A DNA stretch of 35,099 bases from an uncultured Bacilli bacterium (GTDB lineage Bacteria > Bacillota_I > Bacilli_A > RF39 > UBA660). Positions 22,893 through 32,120 of the stretch are shown piece after piece (positions within the stretch are counted from its first letter, which is position 1; each line of letters starts with the position of its first letter). Under the pieces are notes generated by a model, which saw only the letters and a list, made by a program, of their open reading frames with translations, searched no databases and was not told where the DNA came from. The position numbers and the translations under genes are program-made. Location of the stretch: positions 1-35,099 of the forward strand of contig CALVRN010000011.1 in NCBI GenBank assembly GCA_944358675.1, written 5' to 3'.

Positions 22893-25202
22893 ATGTTTGA
22901 ACTAAAAGATGGCTTAATTATTGCCCCAAACCACATAAAAAAAGAAATACTAAAAACTATATCTAAACAAAAAAAACTTATTAATATAAAAATAATGACC
23001 AAAGAAGAATTTATCAAAAACTACTATGGTACTTATAAAAAAGAAGCCCTTTATTTTTTTATGAAAAAATTTAAATTAAATTATAAAACAGCCCAAAAAT
23101 ACTTAGATAACCTATTTATAAATAGTAAAGTAATTAAACCATATTTTGATGTTTTAAAAAATGAAAATCTATTAGAAATAAATTCAAATTTTAAAGATAA
23201 TTTAAATCACATCACCATCATCGGCTATGAAGACATAGATCCATATCTACTAAATGAACTAAAAAACTATGATTTAGAAATTATCCACAGTAAAACCGGA
23301 AGTGAAACAAAAATTGTCCATGAATTTAACTCTCAAACAGATGAACTTATTTTTATTGCCGAAGATATTATAAATAAAATTCAAAATGAAAATATCGATA
23401 TAGACGATATCTTTGTATCTGGAATTACTAATGACTATAAAAGCGAACTAATCAGAATATTTAACCTTTTCAAAATCCCATTTAACTTCCAATCATCTGA
23501 TTATCTTTATAGTTCAAAAATCGCTCAAGACTTCTTAAAATCATTAAATGAACCAAAAGACCTTCAAGCCTCTTTAGACCTCTTGCCCGCTTCCAATATC
23601 AAAAACCAAATAATTGATGTACTTAATAATCTATCATTTTCTAATCTTGATGACACCGCCATTCAAATCATAACTGCTAAACTGCAAAATATTACTGTGG
23701 AAAAAGAAGAAGTAAAAAATGCCATTCAAATAATTAATCTAAACCAAATAACAAATCCAAATAAACACTACTATATTGCCGGCCTTAACCAAGGTATAAT
23801 TCCCCATATATATAAAGATGATGACATCATCACCGATAAAGAAAAAGTCTCTCTAGGTCTTCTAACCTCACTTCAAAAAAACGAAATAGCTAAAAATCAT
23901 CTAAAACACCTTATTAAAACATTTCCAAACCTCACACTCTCATATAAATTAAAAGATGCCTTTAATACATACTTCCCATCATTTGTAATTAGTGAGCTAA
24001 ACCTTGAAATTCAAAAAGAACACCAAATCTCATATGAATATTCAAACAACTTCAACAAATTAAAACTAGGCATTCTTTTAGATAATTACTTTAATTATAA
24101 TGAAAAAGACACCTCGCTACCTCTTCTTTCTAGCGCTTACCCATCTCTTCCTTACGGAACATATTCAAACGAATATAATAAGGTTAATCAAACTCTCCTA
24201 AAAAACCATCTAAAAAATAATCTAACCTTATCATACACAAGCCTCAATAACTATGCCTTATGCCCATTCAAATTCTATATAAAACACATATTAAAACTAG
24301 AGCCATATGAAGAAACATTTCCTTTATTAATCGGTAATCTCTTTCACAATACTTTATCTCGCCTATACGATGAAAACTTCGACTTAGAAAAAGAATACTA
24401 TGGATATCTAAAAGACAAATCATTAACTCCAAAAGAAAGCTTCTACATAGATAAACTATATCAAACCCTAAAACAAGATATCGACATCATCAAATGGCAA
24501 GAAACTCATAGCAAGTACAAACACCACCTCACCGAAAAACCAGTTAAAATAGATAAATCAAAAGACATAAACATCACCTTCACAGGTATTATTGATAAAA
24601 TAAATTACTTTGAAGAAAATAACCAAATAAATGCTATCATCATCGACTATAAAACCGGTGAAGTCTCATCAACCTTAGATGACATAAACTATGGATTAAA
24701 TATGCAGCTCCCAACCTATATTTACCTAGTTCAAAAAGGCCTAGGACCAAATTACACCATTAATGGATTTTATCTTCAAAAAGTACTCACCCCTCAAACC
24801 CTTGATAGTAAAGATGCAGATAAAGACACCAAAAACAACCTAAAACTACAAGGTTATACCATCAATAATGAAGATACCATCAGTAAAATTGATGATACAT
24901 ACCAAAATAGTGAAATCATCAGCTCCATGAAAACAACTCAAAAAGGTTTCTATGCCTATGCCAAAGTAATTGATAAAAATGGTATTAATAAATTAGTAAA
25001 TATTGTAGATAACAACATCAGTGCTACTATAGAAAAAATCTTAAATGCCGACTTCAAAATTGAACCCAAAAGAATTGATAATAAAAACATCAGCTGTAAA
25101 TTTTGCCCATTCAAAGATATTTGCTATGTCAAAGAAACCGACATAAAAGACTTAAAAGAAACTAAATTCAAAGACATAATAGGAGGTGAAGAAAGTGCCT
25201 AA
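22893..25202 (+). CDS. addB: AddB/RexB-like nuclease subunit of the AddAB complex
   Basis: A 769-residue second subunit of the AddAB helicase-nuclease that processes DNA double-strand breaks for RecA repair. The C-terminal nuclease domain is clear: SYTSLNNYALCPFKFYIKHI (first cluster cysteine), IIDYKTG and QLPTYIYL (PD-(D/E)XK core), and CKFCPFKDICY, whose cysteines complete the iron-sulfur cluster. The N-terminal part (LIIAPNHIKKEILKTI) has no Walker A motif, as in RexB-type subunits with inactive helicase domains. It is far shorter than the roughly 1100-1200 residues usual for AddB/RexB. ATG at 22893 is chosen because an upstream ATG (22869) overlaps the -10 TATAAT (22865-22870). The stop overlaps addA by 8 bases. 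Confidence 0.85.
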   Translation: MFELKDGLIIAPNHIKKEILKTISKQKKLINIKIMTKEEFIKNYYGTYKKEALYFFMKKFKLNYKTAQKYLDNLFINSKVIKPYFDVLKNENLLEINSNFKDNLNHITIIGYEDIDPYLLNELKNYDLEIIHSKTGSETKIVHEFNSQTDELIFIAEDIINKIQNENIDIDDIFVSGITNDYKSELIRIFNLFKIPFNFQSSDYLYSSKIAQDFLKSLNEPKDLQASLDLLPASNIKNQIIDVLNNLSFSNLDDTAIQIITAKLQNITVEKEEVKNAIQIINLNQITNPNKHYYIAGLNQGIIPHIYKDDDIITDKEKVSLGLLTSLQKNEIAKNHLKHLIKTFPNLTLSYKLKDAFNTYFPSFVISELNLEIQKEHQISYEYSNNFNKLKLGILLDNYFNYNEKDTSLPLLSSAYPSLPYGTYSNEYNKVNQTLLKNHLKNNLTLSYTSLNNYALCPFKFYIKHILKLEPYEETFPLLIGNLFHNTLSRLYDENFDLEKEYYGYLKDKSLTPKESFYIDKLYQTLKQDIDIIKWQETHSKYKHHLTEKPVKIDKSKDINITFTGIIDKINYFEENNQINAIIIDYKTGEVSSTLDDINYGLNMQLPTYIYLVQKGLGPNYTINGFYLQKVLTPQTLDSKDADKDTKNNLKLQGYTINNEDTISKIDDTYQNSEIISSMKTTQKGFYAYAKVIDKNGINKLVNIVDNNISATIEKILNADFKIEPKRIDNKNISCKFCPFKDICYVKETDIKDLKETKFKDIIGGEESA

Positions 25203-28200
25203 ATGGACCAAAGAACAAGAAGAAGCCATCAATCAGTCCGGTCAAAACATTATCGTCTCAGCTGGAGCTGGTTCAGGAAAAACCGCTGTCTTATCCGAAA
25301 GAGTAATCACTAAATTAACAAAAGGAATCAGCTTAGATAACCTTTTAATCCTAACATTTACTAATGCCGCCGCTGCCGAAATGAAAGAACGTATTCGAAA
25401 AAAAATCATCGAAGCAGACCTCAAAGATGAACTTGCTAAAGTCGACACCGCCGACATCACCACCTTTGATGCCTATGCCCTAGGTCTTGTCAAAAAATAT
25501 AGCCATTATCTAAATATCTCTAGCGACTTATCTATTGTCGATAGCTCTATCATGTCCTTAGAAAAGAAGCACATCATAAATAATATCTTTGATGAATACT
25601 ATCAAAATAAAAATCCAAAATTTCTAAAACTAATCAGCGACTTCACCTTAAAAGATGATAACAAAATAATTAAAAATATTCTAAAACTAAATGAAAGTCT
25701 AGACAACCTATATAATAAAGATGAATATTTAAAAACATATATAAAAAATTACTTTAACGAAACTCAAATAAATAATTACATCCAAGACTATCTAAACCTT
25801 TTAAACACCAAACAAAAAAGTATCAAAAACACTATTCATAGCCTAAGCTACTATACCGATGGCACATACATAGAAAAACTAGAAACCACATTAACTAATC
25901 TAATAAATGCCAAAACTTATGAAGAAATAAAATTGTCCATTCCAGATAGACTTCCAAATCTTCCAAGAGGAAGTGAAGAAGAAACAAAATCCATAAAACA
26001 AGAACTATCAGCACTAATCAAAGAAATAAAAGAGCTAACAAAATATAAAGATATAGACTTTATTAAGGAAACTATCAATCAAACTAAAAACTATACCGAA
26101 ATAATCATTGATATCATCCTAAAACTAGATAAAAAACTAACTAAATTCAAACAAGAAAAAAACGTCTATGAATTTATTGATATTGCAAGAATTGCCATAA
26201 ACCTATTAAAAGAAAATAAAGAAATAAGAGAAACCTTAAAAGAAAAATATCATGAAATCCTAATCGATGAATACCAAGACACCAATGACATTCAAGAAAC
26301 ATTTATCTCATACATTGAAAAAAACAATGTTTATATGGTTGGCGACATTAAACAGTCAATTTACCGTTTTAGACACACAAATCCAGAACTATTCAAAACT
26401 AAATATGAAAACTATAGTGCTAATAAAGGTGGACTAAAAATTGACCTAAACAAAAACTTCCGTTCAAGAGATGAAGTCTTAAACAACATCAATGAAATGT
26501 TCAACCAAATAATGGACTCAGACATTGGTGGTGCCGATTACATAACAAGTCATCAAATGATTTTTGGAAACACCGCTTATAATGAAATCCATAAAGAAAA
26601 CTATCACATGGAAATATTAAATTACGAAACACCTGAAGATAAAACATACTCTAAAGATGAAATCGAAATATTCACCATTGCTAAAGACATTCAAACAAAA
26701 ATCCAAAATAAATATCAAATCATGGATAAAGACACCAATAAAGCAAAAGAATTAGAATACAAAGACTGTGCTATCCTAATTGATAGATCATCTAAATTTG
26801 AACTCTATAAAAAAATATTTGAATACCTAAACATTCCGATAACCATATATCGTGATAAAGCTATCAATAACTCTGATGAAATTATAATATTTAAACATAT
26901 ATATAACTTAATTTTATCAAATAAAATAGATACTAACTTCAAATACTCATTCACTTCACTAGCTAGAAGCTACCTATTCCAAATGTCAGATAACGAAATA
27001 TTAACCCACTTAAACAATAATGATTATAAAGAAACAGATATATGGGAAAAGTGTCAAATCCTAAAACAAAACCTAGATGAACAAACCAACGAAACCTTAA
27101 TAAGAAAAATTATTGATACCTTTAACCTATACGAAAAAATGATCACCATCGGCGACATAAACTCAAGAATAACCATTATCGACTCCTTAATAAAAGTAGC
27201 CATAAACTGTGATAAATTGGGTTACGAAATAAAAGACTTTTACGAATACTTAAACGAAGTCTTAGAAGATGGCCTAGATATCAAACTTGCCCTCAACAAA
27301 GAAGACTCTAACTCTGTCAAAATCATGACCATCCATGCCTCTAAAGGCCTAGAATTTCCTATATGTTACTTTAGTTCCCTCAGTAAGAAATTCAACATTG
27401 ATGACCTTAAAAACCTATTTTACTTCTCAGATAAATATGGATTCATCATTCCTTATTTTGATAACTCACCAAAAAGCACCATTTTAAAAACCTTATTAAA
27501 AAATAACTACATGAAAGAAGAAATCTCAGAACGTATAAGATTATTTTATGTCGCTTTAACTAGAGCCAGGGAAAAAATGATTTTAGTAACCAATATGGAA
27601 GAAGGAATAACAGTCAAAGAAAACGGTGTAGTGGATGATAGTATAAGATTAAAATACCTATCATTTCAAAACATCTTAAATTCCATCTATAAATCATTAG
27701 AAAAATATAAAAAAGATATAGACTTATCCACCATAAATCTCACAAAGGATTATAATCTATCTAAAAAAGCCACTAGCAAACAAGACTTTTCCACCGCAAA
27801 ACCATTAAACATAAACGAACTAAATATAAAGAAAGAAGAATTATCTAAAACACATTTTTCAAAAACCACCCATAATCTATACTCCAAAGAAGAAAAAACA
27901 AACATCGAACTTGGTCTTAAAATGCACAGTATACTCGAAAACATCAATTTCCAAAATCCTAACCTAGAAAACCTCACACCTTTTGAACAAAGAAAAATAA
28001 CATCATTCATAAACTCAGGTATTTTAAAGGGCACCAAACAAACATATAAAGAATATGAATTCATTTATGAAGAAAACAAAGAAGAATATCATGGAATTAT
28101 TGACCTTCTTCTAATTAAAGAAAATGAAAACATCATCGTAGATTACAAATTAAAACACACCACAGATGAAGCATATTTAAACCAATTAAATGGTTACAAA

Positions 28201-28302
28201 AAATATATCGAAACAATAACAAACAAACCAACCAAAATATATCTATACTCTATATTGGATGAAAGACTAATAAACTTAAATGAAAAAGCTCTCATAAATT
28301 AA
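25195..28302 (+). CDS. addA: AddA helicase-nuclease
   Basis: A 1035-residue UvrD-like superfamily 1 helicase fused to a nuclease. Motifs in order are Walker A SAGAGSGKT (22-30), LTFTNAAAAEMKERI, Walker B ILIDEYQDTND, GDIKQSIYRFR, NFRSRDEVL, MTIHASKGLEFP, and VALTRAREKM. The C-terminal PD-(D/E)XK domain shows GIIDLLLIKENENIIVDYKL. AddA unwinds DNA ends and cleaves the 3' strand up to Chi, and is the motor of the complex. GTG at 25195 is the start because AGGAGGTG (25181-25188) sits seven bases upstream; the earlier GTG at 25186 lies inside it. Somewhat short for AddA (about 1200). Codon use is richer in C-ending codons than the island genes. Confidence 0.93.
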   Translation: MPKWTKEQEEAINQSGQNIIVSAGAGSGKTAVLSERVITKLTKGISLDNLLILTFTNAAAAEMKERIRKKIIEADLKDELAKVDTADITTFDAYALGLVKKYSHYLNISSDLSIVDSSIMSLEKKHIINNIFDEYYQNKNPKFLKLISDFTLKDDNKIIKNILKLNESLDNLYNKDEYLKTYIKNYFNETQINNYIQDYLNLLNTKQKSIKNTIHSLSYYTDGTYIEKLETTLTNLINAKTYEEIKLSIPDRLPNLPRGSEEETKSIKQELSALIKEIKELTKYKDIDFIKETINQTKNYTEIIIDIILKLDKKLTKFKQEKNVYEFIDIARIAINLLKENKEIRETLKEKYHEILIDEYQDTNDIQETFISYIEKNNVYMVGDIKQSIYRFRHTNPELFKTKYENYSANKGGLKIDLNKNFRSRDEVLNNINEMFNQIMDSDIGGADYITSHQMIFGNTAYNEIHKENYHMEILNYETPEDKTYSKDEIEIFTIAKDIQTKIQNKYQIMDKDTNKAKELEYKDCAILIDRSSKFELYKKIFEYLNIPITIYRDKAINNSDEIIIFKHIYNLILSNKIDTNFKYSFTSLARSYLFQMSDNEILTHLNNNDYKETDIWEKCQILKQNLDEQTNETLIRKIIDTFNLYEKMITIGDINSRITIIDSLIKVAINCDKLGYEIKDFYEYLNEVLEDGLDIKLALNKEDSNSVKIMTIHASKGLEFPICYFSSLSKKFNIDDLKNLFYFSDKYGFIIPYFDNSPKSTILKTLLKNNYMKEEISERIRLFYVALTRAREKMILVTNMEEGITVKENGVVDDSIRLKYLSFQNILNSIYKSLEKYKKDIDLSTINLTKDYNLSKKATSKQDFSTAKPLNINELNIKKEELSKTHFSKTTHNLYSKEEKTNIELGLKMHSILENINFQNPNLENLTPFEQRKITSFINSGILKGTKQTYKEYEFIYEENKEEYHGIIDLLLIKENENIIVDYKLKHTTDEAYLNQLNGYKKYIETITNKPTKIYLYSILDERLINLNEKALIN

Positions 28303-28314
28303 CATGAGAGTTTT
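28289..28314 (+). terminator. Terminator of addBA
   Basis: CTCTCAT (28290-28296), loop, ATGAGAG (28304-28310), then Ts; it overlaps the addA stop codon. Confidence 0.8.
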
Positions 28315-28367
28315 TAATGTATTTTTAACATAAAATTATTCATAATAACTATAAGGAGTGTTAAAAA

Positions 28368-28889
28368 ATGACTAAAAAAGATAAAAGAAAAATCGTTCAA
28401 ATGATCTTGCATCAAAACTTAGAAAAAGATGAAAAAGAAGATATAATAGATTTATTAGCAGATAGTTCAATAGCCATCGATGTAGATAAAGAAGAAGAAA
28501 GAAATTTAACCTTCTCAGAAAAAGCTGCCGATAAAATATCTGAAATTGCCGGTAGCTGGACATTTATATTTATATCCATAGTTTTCTTAATTGGTTGGAT
28601 GATTATCAACACCTTTATTTTAAAAGATAAAGAAGTAGATCCATATCCATACATTTTACTAAACTTAATATTATCATGTATCTCAGCACTGCAAGCCCCA
28701 ATAATTATGATGAGTCAAAATAGAGCCTCAAAAAAAGATAGTTTAAGAAATCAAAATGACTATAAAATAGATTTAAAAAGTGAATTATTACTAGAAGACT
28801 TACACCACAAAGTAGAAGTATTAATAAATAATCAAAATAGATTATTAAACATTTTAGATAAAGCCATAACTGAAGAGGAAAATAATTGA
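28368..28889 (+). CDS. DUF1003 family membrane protein
   Basis: A 173-residue protein with two membrane helices, TFIFISIVFLIGWMIINTF and YPYILLNLILSCISALQAPI, joined by the short loop KDKEVDPYP. The DPYPxILLNL and APIIMMSQNRASKKD blocks are the signature of DUF1003. The N-terminal 65 residues are charged and helical, and the C-terminus is a coiled coil. Function of the family is unknown. AAGGAGTG precedes the ATG. It stands alone between addA and a hypothetical gene. Confidence 0.85.
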   Translation: MTKKDKRKIVQMILHQNLEKDEKEDIIDLLADSSIAIDVDKEEERNLTFSEKAADKISEIAGSWTFIFISIVFLIGWMIINTFILKDKEVDPYPYILLNLILSCISALQAPIIMMSQNRASKKDSLRNQNDYKIDLKSELLLEDLHHKVEVLINNQNRLLNILDKAITEEENN

Positions 28890-28914
28890 AATAAAAATAT
28901 GTATATGATAAACT
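28886..28914 (+). promoter_or_regulatory. Possible promoter for the 28935 gene
   Basis: TTGAAA (28886-28891), 17 bases, TAAACT (28909-28914). It starts inside the stop codon region of the DUF1003 gene. Confidence 0.4.
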
Positions 28915-28934
28915 GATATATAGGTGATGATATT

Positions 28935-29444
28935 ATGTTAAAAGAATGTAGATATCTAGATTCAGAAAAAATTATAAATCTAACATTATTTCTTACAATA
29001 GAAAATGAAAATAGATATATAATTGATTGCTATGATATTGCCAGATTTTTAAAAATAATTACTGAAAATTTAAAAAAGCAAAATTTAGATATCATAGAAG
29101 GCAGGGAACCAATTTGCCAAAATGATAATTTTGAAATATATAATGATGAAGAAAGTGAATCAACATATTATTTATTATATCCTTGGCTTGACATAAAAGC
29201 ATTCGCAACTTCTTTCGCAGGAACTTTATCAAATGAAGTTATAAAAGCTTGCTATCAAGATAATTTATATCAAAACTTACCTCCTAGAAGTGATGAAGAT
29301 TTAGAAAAATTAAACCAAATATATCAAAAATTTATAGATAAAAAAGAAGAAGAAAATACCCAACAATCTGAATTTTATAATTATCGAAAAAAACAAATTA
29401 TAAAGCAAAGACAAAGAATAAATATGAGTAAGCAAAAGCAATAA
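28935..29444 (+). CDS. Hypothetical protein
   Basis: A 169-residue soluble protein. An N-terminal alpha/beta part (LNLTLFLTIENENRY-like, IIDCYDIARFLKIITENLKK) is followed by an acidic middle (IYNDEESES), the block YPWLDIKAFATSFAGTLSNEV, and a long basic, Gln/Lys-rich helical tail. No family or catalytic motif is recognised. A TAGGTGATGAT ribosome site precedes the ATG. It is monocistronic by layout. Confidence 0.6.
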   Translation: MLKECRYLDSEKIINLTLFLTIENENRYIIDCYDIARFLKIITENLKKQNLDIIEGREPICQNDNFEIYNDEESESTYYLLYPWLDIKAFATSFAGTLSNEVIKACYQDNLYQNLPPRSDEDLEKLNQIYQKFIDKKEEENTQQSEFYNYRKKQIIKQRQRINMSKQKQ

Positions 29445-29462
29445 CTAATTTATTCTTTTTTC

Positions 29463-29491
29463 TTGCTATAAAATTTTAAGTAGTATATAAT
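29463..29491 (+). promoter_or_regulatory. Promoter of the SPFH operon
   Basis: TTGCTA (29463-29468), 17 bases, TATAAT (29486-29491), followed by GGAGAGTG and the ATG at 29516. Confidence 0.65.
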
Positions 29492-29515
29492 TATAATAAA
29501 GGAGAGTGAATAATA

Positions 29516-30679
29516 ATGGGTTTAATAAAAGCCGTAACAAGTTCAGTATCATCTGGATTTGGAGATCAATTTAAAGAATTTATTGACTGCCCAGAAGTAG
29601 CGGGCAATGTCTTAATTCAAAGAGGAAGGGTTAACCATGGTGATGGTAACAAAAATCCTAGTGAAGGAATAATTACTAAAGGAAGCCAAATAGTCGTTCC
29701 AGAAGGAATGGCAATGATGATTGTCGATAATGGTGCAATTGCTGACTTTTCAGCTGAACCAGGAATATATACCTACGAACAAAGCAGTGAACCAACAGTT
29801 TTTGATGGTGGTTTCTTCAAAGGTATTAAAGATACAATTAAAACAATAGGAAGACGTATTACTTATGGTGGACAGCCAGCCCACGATCAAAGAGTGTATT
29901 ATGTTAATACTAAAGTAATGATGGGTAATAAATTTGGTAGTCCTCAGCCAAAAAAAATAACCGATGAAAAATATGGAACACTAGAAGTTACATTCTTCGG
30001 TGAGTATGCAGTTAGGGTAATAGATCCAGCTTTATTAGTTGCTGAAGTAATTGGTACTAATCCAAAAGACACAATTACTTATGATGAAGTAGTTGGCAGT
30101 CAACTAAAAGCAAAATTTGTAGAAAAAGTAACTGTAGCCATTTCAAATGTAATGAGAAATAAAAAAGTTTCATTTGGAGATATGGGACTTTATGGTAGCG
30201 ACATTTCAGATGAAATGAATAAATGTTTAGATGATTCATGGAAAAAACAATATGGTTTAGAAATTACCGATGTTGCCATGGGTGATATAAACTTAACTGA
30301 AGAATCTATGAAGAGAGTATCACGTATTGATGATGCAAAAATATTCTCAGATCCAAGCATGCAATCAGGTTTAATGGCAAGTGCCTCTGCACAGGCTATG
30401 GAAAATGCAGCAGCTAATGAAGGCGGATCAATGATGGGCTTCATGGGAATGGGTATGGCTAACCAAGCTGGAGCAACGATGATAAATGCGGTTAATCAAA
30501 ATATGCAAGCTCAAAATGCTCAACCTATGCAACCTGGGGCTCCAGTAGCAGGCGCAGTTGCTGGTGCTGCCGTTCAAACTGATAATGCAAACACCAATCA
30601 AACACCAAAATTCTGTAGTAACTGTGGAGCTAAATTAACTGGAAAATTCTGTAGTAATTGTGGTAAGGAAGCTAAATAA
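29516..30679 (+). CDS. SPFH-domain protein with C-terminal zinc ribbon (YdjI-like)
   Basis: A 387-residue protein. Residues about 1-280 form an SPFH/prohibitin-like domain of the YdjI type (GLIKAVTSSVSSGFGDQFKE start, VLIQRGRV, VVPEGMAMMIVDNGAI, FGEYAVRVIDPALLV). A Met/Ala/Gln-rich low-complexity linker follows, then a double-knuckle zinc ribbon with CSNCG twice. YdjI-type proteins scaffold membrane microdomains and work with phage-shock-like partners. There is no membrane helix. Its stop overlaps the next start by one base. With two downstream zinc-ribbon proteins it probably makes a membrane-associated complex (inference). Confidence 0.85.
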   Translation: MGLIKAVTSSVSSGFGDQFKEFIDCPEVAGNVLIQRGRVNHGDGNKNPSEGIITKGSQIVVPEGMAMMIVDNGAIADFSAEPGIYTYEQSSEPTVFDGGFFKGIKDTIKTIGRRITYGGQPAHDQRVYYVNTKVMMGNKFGSPQPKKITDEKYGTLEVTFFGEYAVRVIDPALLVAEVIGTNPKDTITYDEVVGSQLKAKFVEKVTVAISNVMRNKKVSFGDMGLYGSDISDEMNKCLDDSWKKQYGLEITDVAMGDINLTEESMKRVSRIDDAKIFSDPSMQSGLMASASAQAMENAAANEGGSMMGFMGMGMANQAGATMINAVNQNMQAQNAQPMQPGAPVAGAVAGAAVQTDNANTNQTPKFCSNCGAKLTGKFCSNCGKEAK

Positions 30680-31212
30680 TGAATGAAATATTAAAATATG
30701 ATCCAGAATTTACCGAAAGTAAATTTAAAACATATGTCGATAATGTCTTCATTCAACTTCATATGGCGGTTGTCACTAAAGAGCTAGAAAATGTCAAACA
30801 TTTTGTATCAGATGAAGTATATAATGAATATAAACAAATAGTAGACAATTTAGAAAAAAAACATTTAATTCAGATGTATGATGAAATAAATGTAGCTCAA
30901 ACTGATATTTTAGGTTATAAAGTAACTAATACAAATATGATTATCGAAGTAAATCTTATCTCTAGATACTTAGATTATCTTATGGATGAAGAAGGAAATT
31001 ATGTTAGTGGAAACACTAATGTTAGAAGTGAAAAAAATAATCATTTAACATTTACTAAAAAAATAAATTATAAAGAATCTGAAGCAGTTAGAAAATGTCC
31101 AGGATGCGGAGCTTCTATCGATGTAAATGCTGGTGGTAAATGTGCTTACTGCGGAACCATTTATAATTTAGAAGATAAAGATTGGGTTTTAACTTCTATA
31201 GAAACAAGATAA
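30679..31212 (+). CDS. Tim44-like protein with zinc ribbon
   Basis: A 177-residue protein. Residues about 10-135 resemble the Tim44/MRP-L45-like (NTF2-fold) domain (DPEFTESKFKTYVDNVFIQL, FVSDEVYNEYKQIVDNLEKK, LGYKVTNTNMIIEVNLISRY). A C-terminal zinc ribbon follows, CPGCG with CAYCG. It has no signal peptide or membrane helix, unlike its longer paralogue downstream. Translation is coupled to the SPFH gene by a one-base overlap. Confidence 0.75.
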   Translation: MNEILKYDPEFTESKFKTYVDNVFIQLHMAVVTKELENVKHFVSDEVYNEYKQIVDNLEKKHLIQMYDEINVAQTDILGYKVTNTNMIIEVNLISRYLDYLMDEEGNYVSGNTNVRSEKNNHLTFTKKINYKESEAVRKCPGCGASIDVNAGGKCAYCGTIYNLEDKDWVLTSIETR

Positions 31213-31224
31213 AGGAGTAAACAT

Positions 31225-32091
31225 ATGAATAAAAAGGTTAAAAATATTTTAATAATTGTTATTGCTGCTCTTGTTTTGATGATACCATTTTATCACCCAG
31301 AAGCTGATTCCGGCTTTGATGGAAGTTATTCTGGTGGAAGCTCTTCAGGAGGTTTTTCATCAGGTTCTAGTTGGGGTGGATATAGTGGATCATATTATGG
31401 TGGTTACCATAGTGGAAGTGGAAGTTCTGATCCAGAAGCACTTATAATAGCTTTAGGAATTATGCTAGTGGTAGTTGCAATTATTATTACAAGTTCAAAA
31501 AAATACACAAAATCAATGCCAACAACCGCATTAAAAAACATACCACCATATAATCCAGAAAAGTTAAAAGAGTATCTTCCAGATTTTGATCCATTTGAAT
31601 TTAAAAATCAAACATATGAAATATATAAGAAGATACAAGTTGCTTGGATGAATTTCGACTATGATAGTATGAGACAGTGTGTAACTGATGAAATGTTTAA
31701 CATGTATAAATCACAATTAACAACTCTATCAGTAAAAAAACAAACCAACATTATGAAAGACTTTAATTTACTAAGCTTCAATATAGTTGGTATGGAAGTT
31801 AAGGATAATATTGTTTCATTAACTGTAACCATGGGTATCGAATGTTATGACTATATAACTGATAAAAATAATAAAGTAGTAAGAGGAACAGACAAACGAA
31901 AAGTAATCTATAATTATGCCATGACCTTTAATAAAGGAATAAGTGATAAACCGAATAAATGTCCAAACTGTGGTGCACCTTTAGAAAATGTCAATTCAAG
32001 TGTTTGCCCATATTGTGACTCAACAATCATTGGTGAAAACTACGACTGGATTTTAGCTAAAAAACAAGTATTATCACAAAGATACAAATAA
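31225..32091 (+). CDS. Membrane-anchored Tim44-like protein with zinc ribbon
   Basis: A 288-residue paralogue of the preceding protein. It has an N-terminal membrane or signal segment (ILIIVIAALVLMIPF), a Gly/Ser/Tyr-rich exposed stretch (about 28-66), and a second membrane helix (LIIALGIMLVVVAIIITSS). A Tim44-like domain (YNPEKLKEYLPDFDPFEF, CVTDEMFNMYKSQL, FNIVGMEVKDNIVSLTV) and a zinc ribbon (CPNCG, CPYCD) follow. The Gly/Ser stretch would face outside and the ribbon inside. AAGGAG precedes the ATG. It shares the terminator at 32089 with convergent clpB. Confidence 0.75.
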   Translation: MNKKVKNILIIVIAALVLMIPFYHPEADSGFDGSYSGGSSSGGFSSGSSWGGYSGSYYGGYHSGSGSSDPEALIIALGIMLVVVAIIITSSKKYTKSMPTTALKNIPPYNPEKLKEYLPDFDPFEFKNQTYEIYKKIQVAWMNFDYDSMRQCVTDEMFNMYKSQLTTLSVKKQTNIMKDFNLLSFNIVGMEVKDNIVSLTVTMGIECYDYITDKNNKVVRGTDKRKVIYNYAMTFNKGISDKPNKCPNCGAPLENVNSSVCPYCDSTIIGENYDWILAKKQVLSQRYK

Positions 32092-32120
32092 GGAAGCGAA
32101 TTAATCGTTTCCTTATTTTA
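32089..32120. terminator. Bidirectional terminator between the Tim44-like gene and clpB
   Basis: AATAAGGAAGCGA, loop ATTAA, TCGTTTCCTTATT (one G-U pair per direction), with A runs before and T runs after, so it works both ways. It overlaps the stop codons of both convergent genes. Confidence 0.8.
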
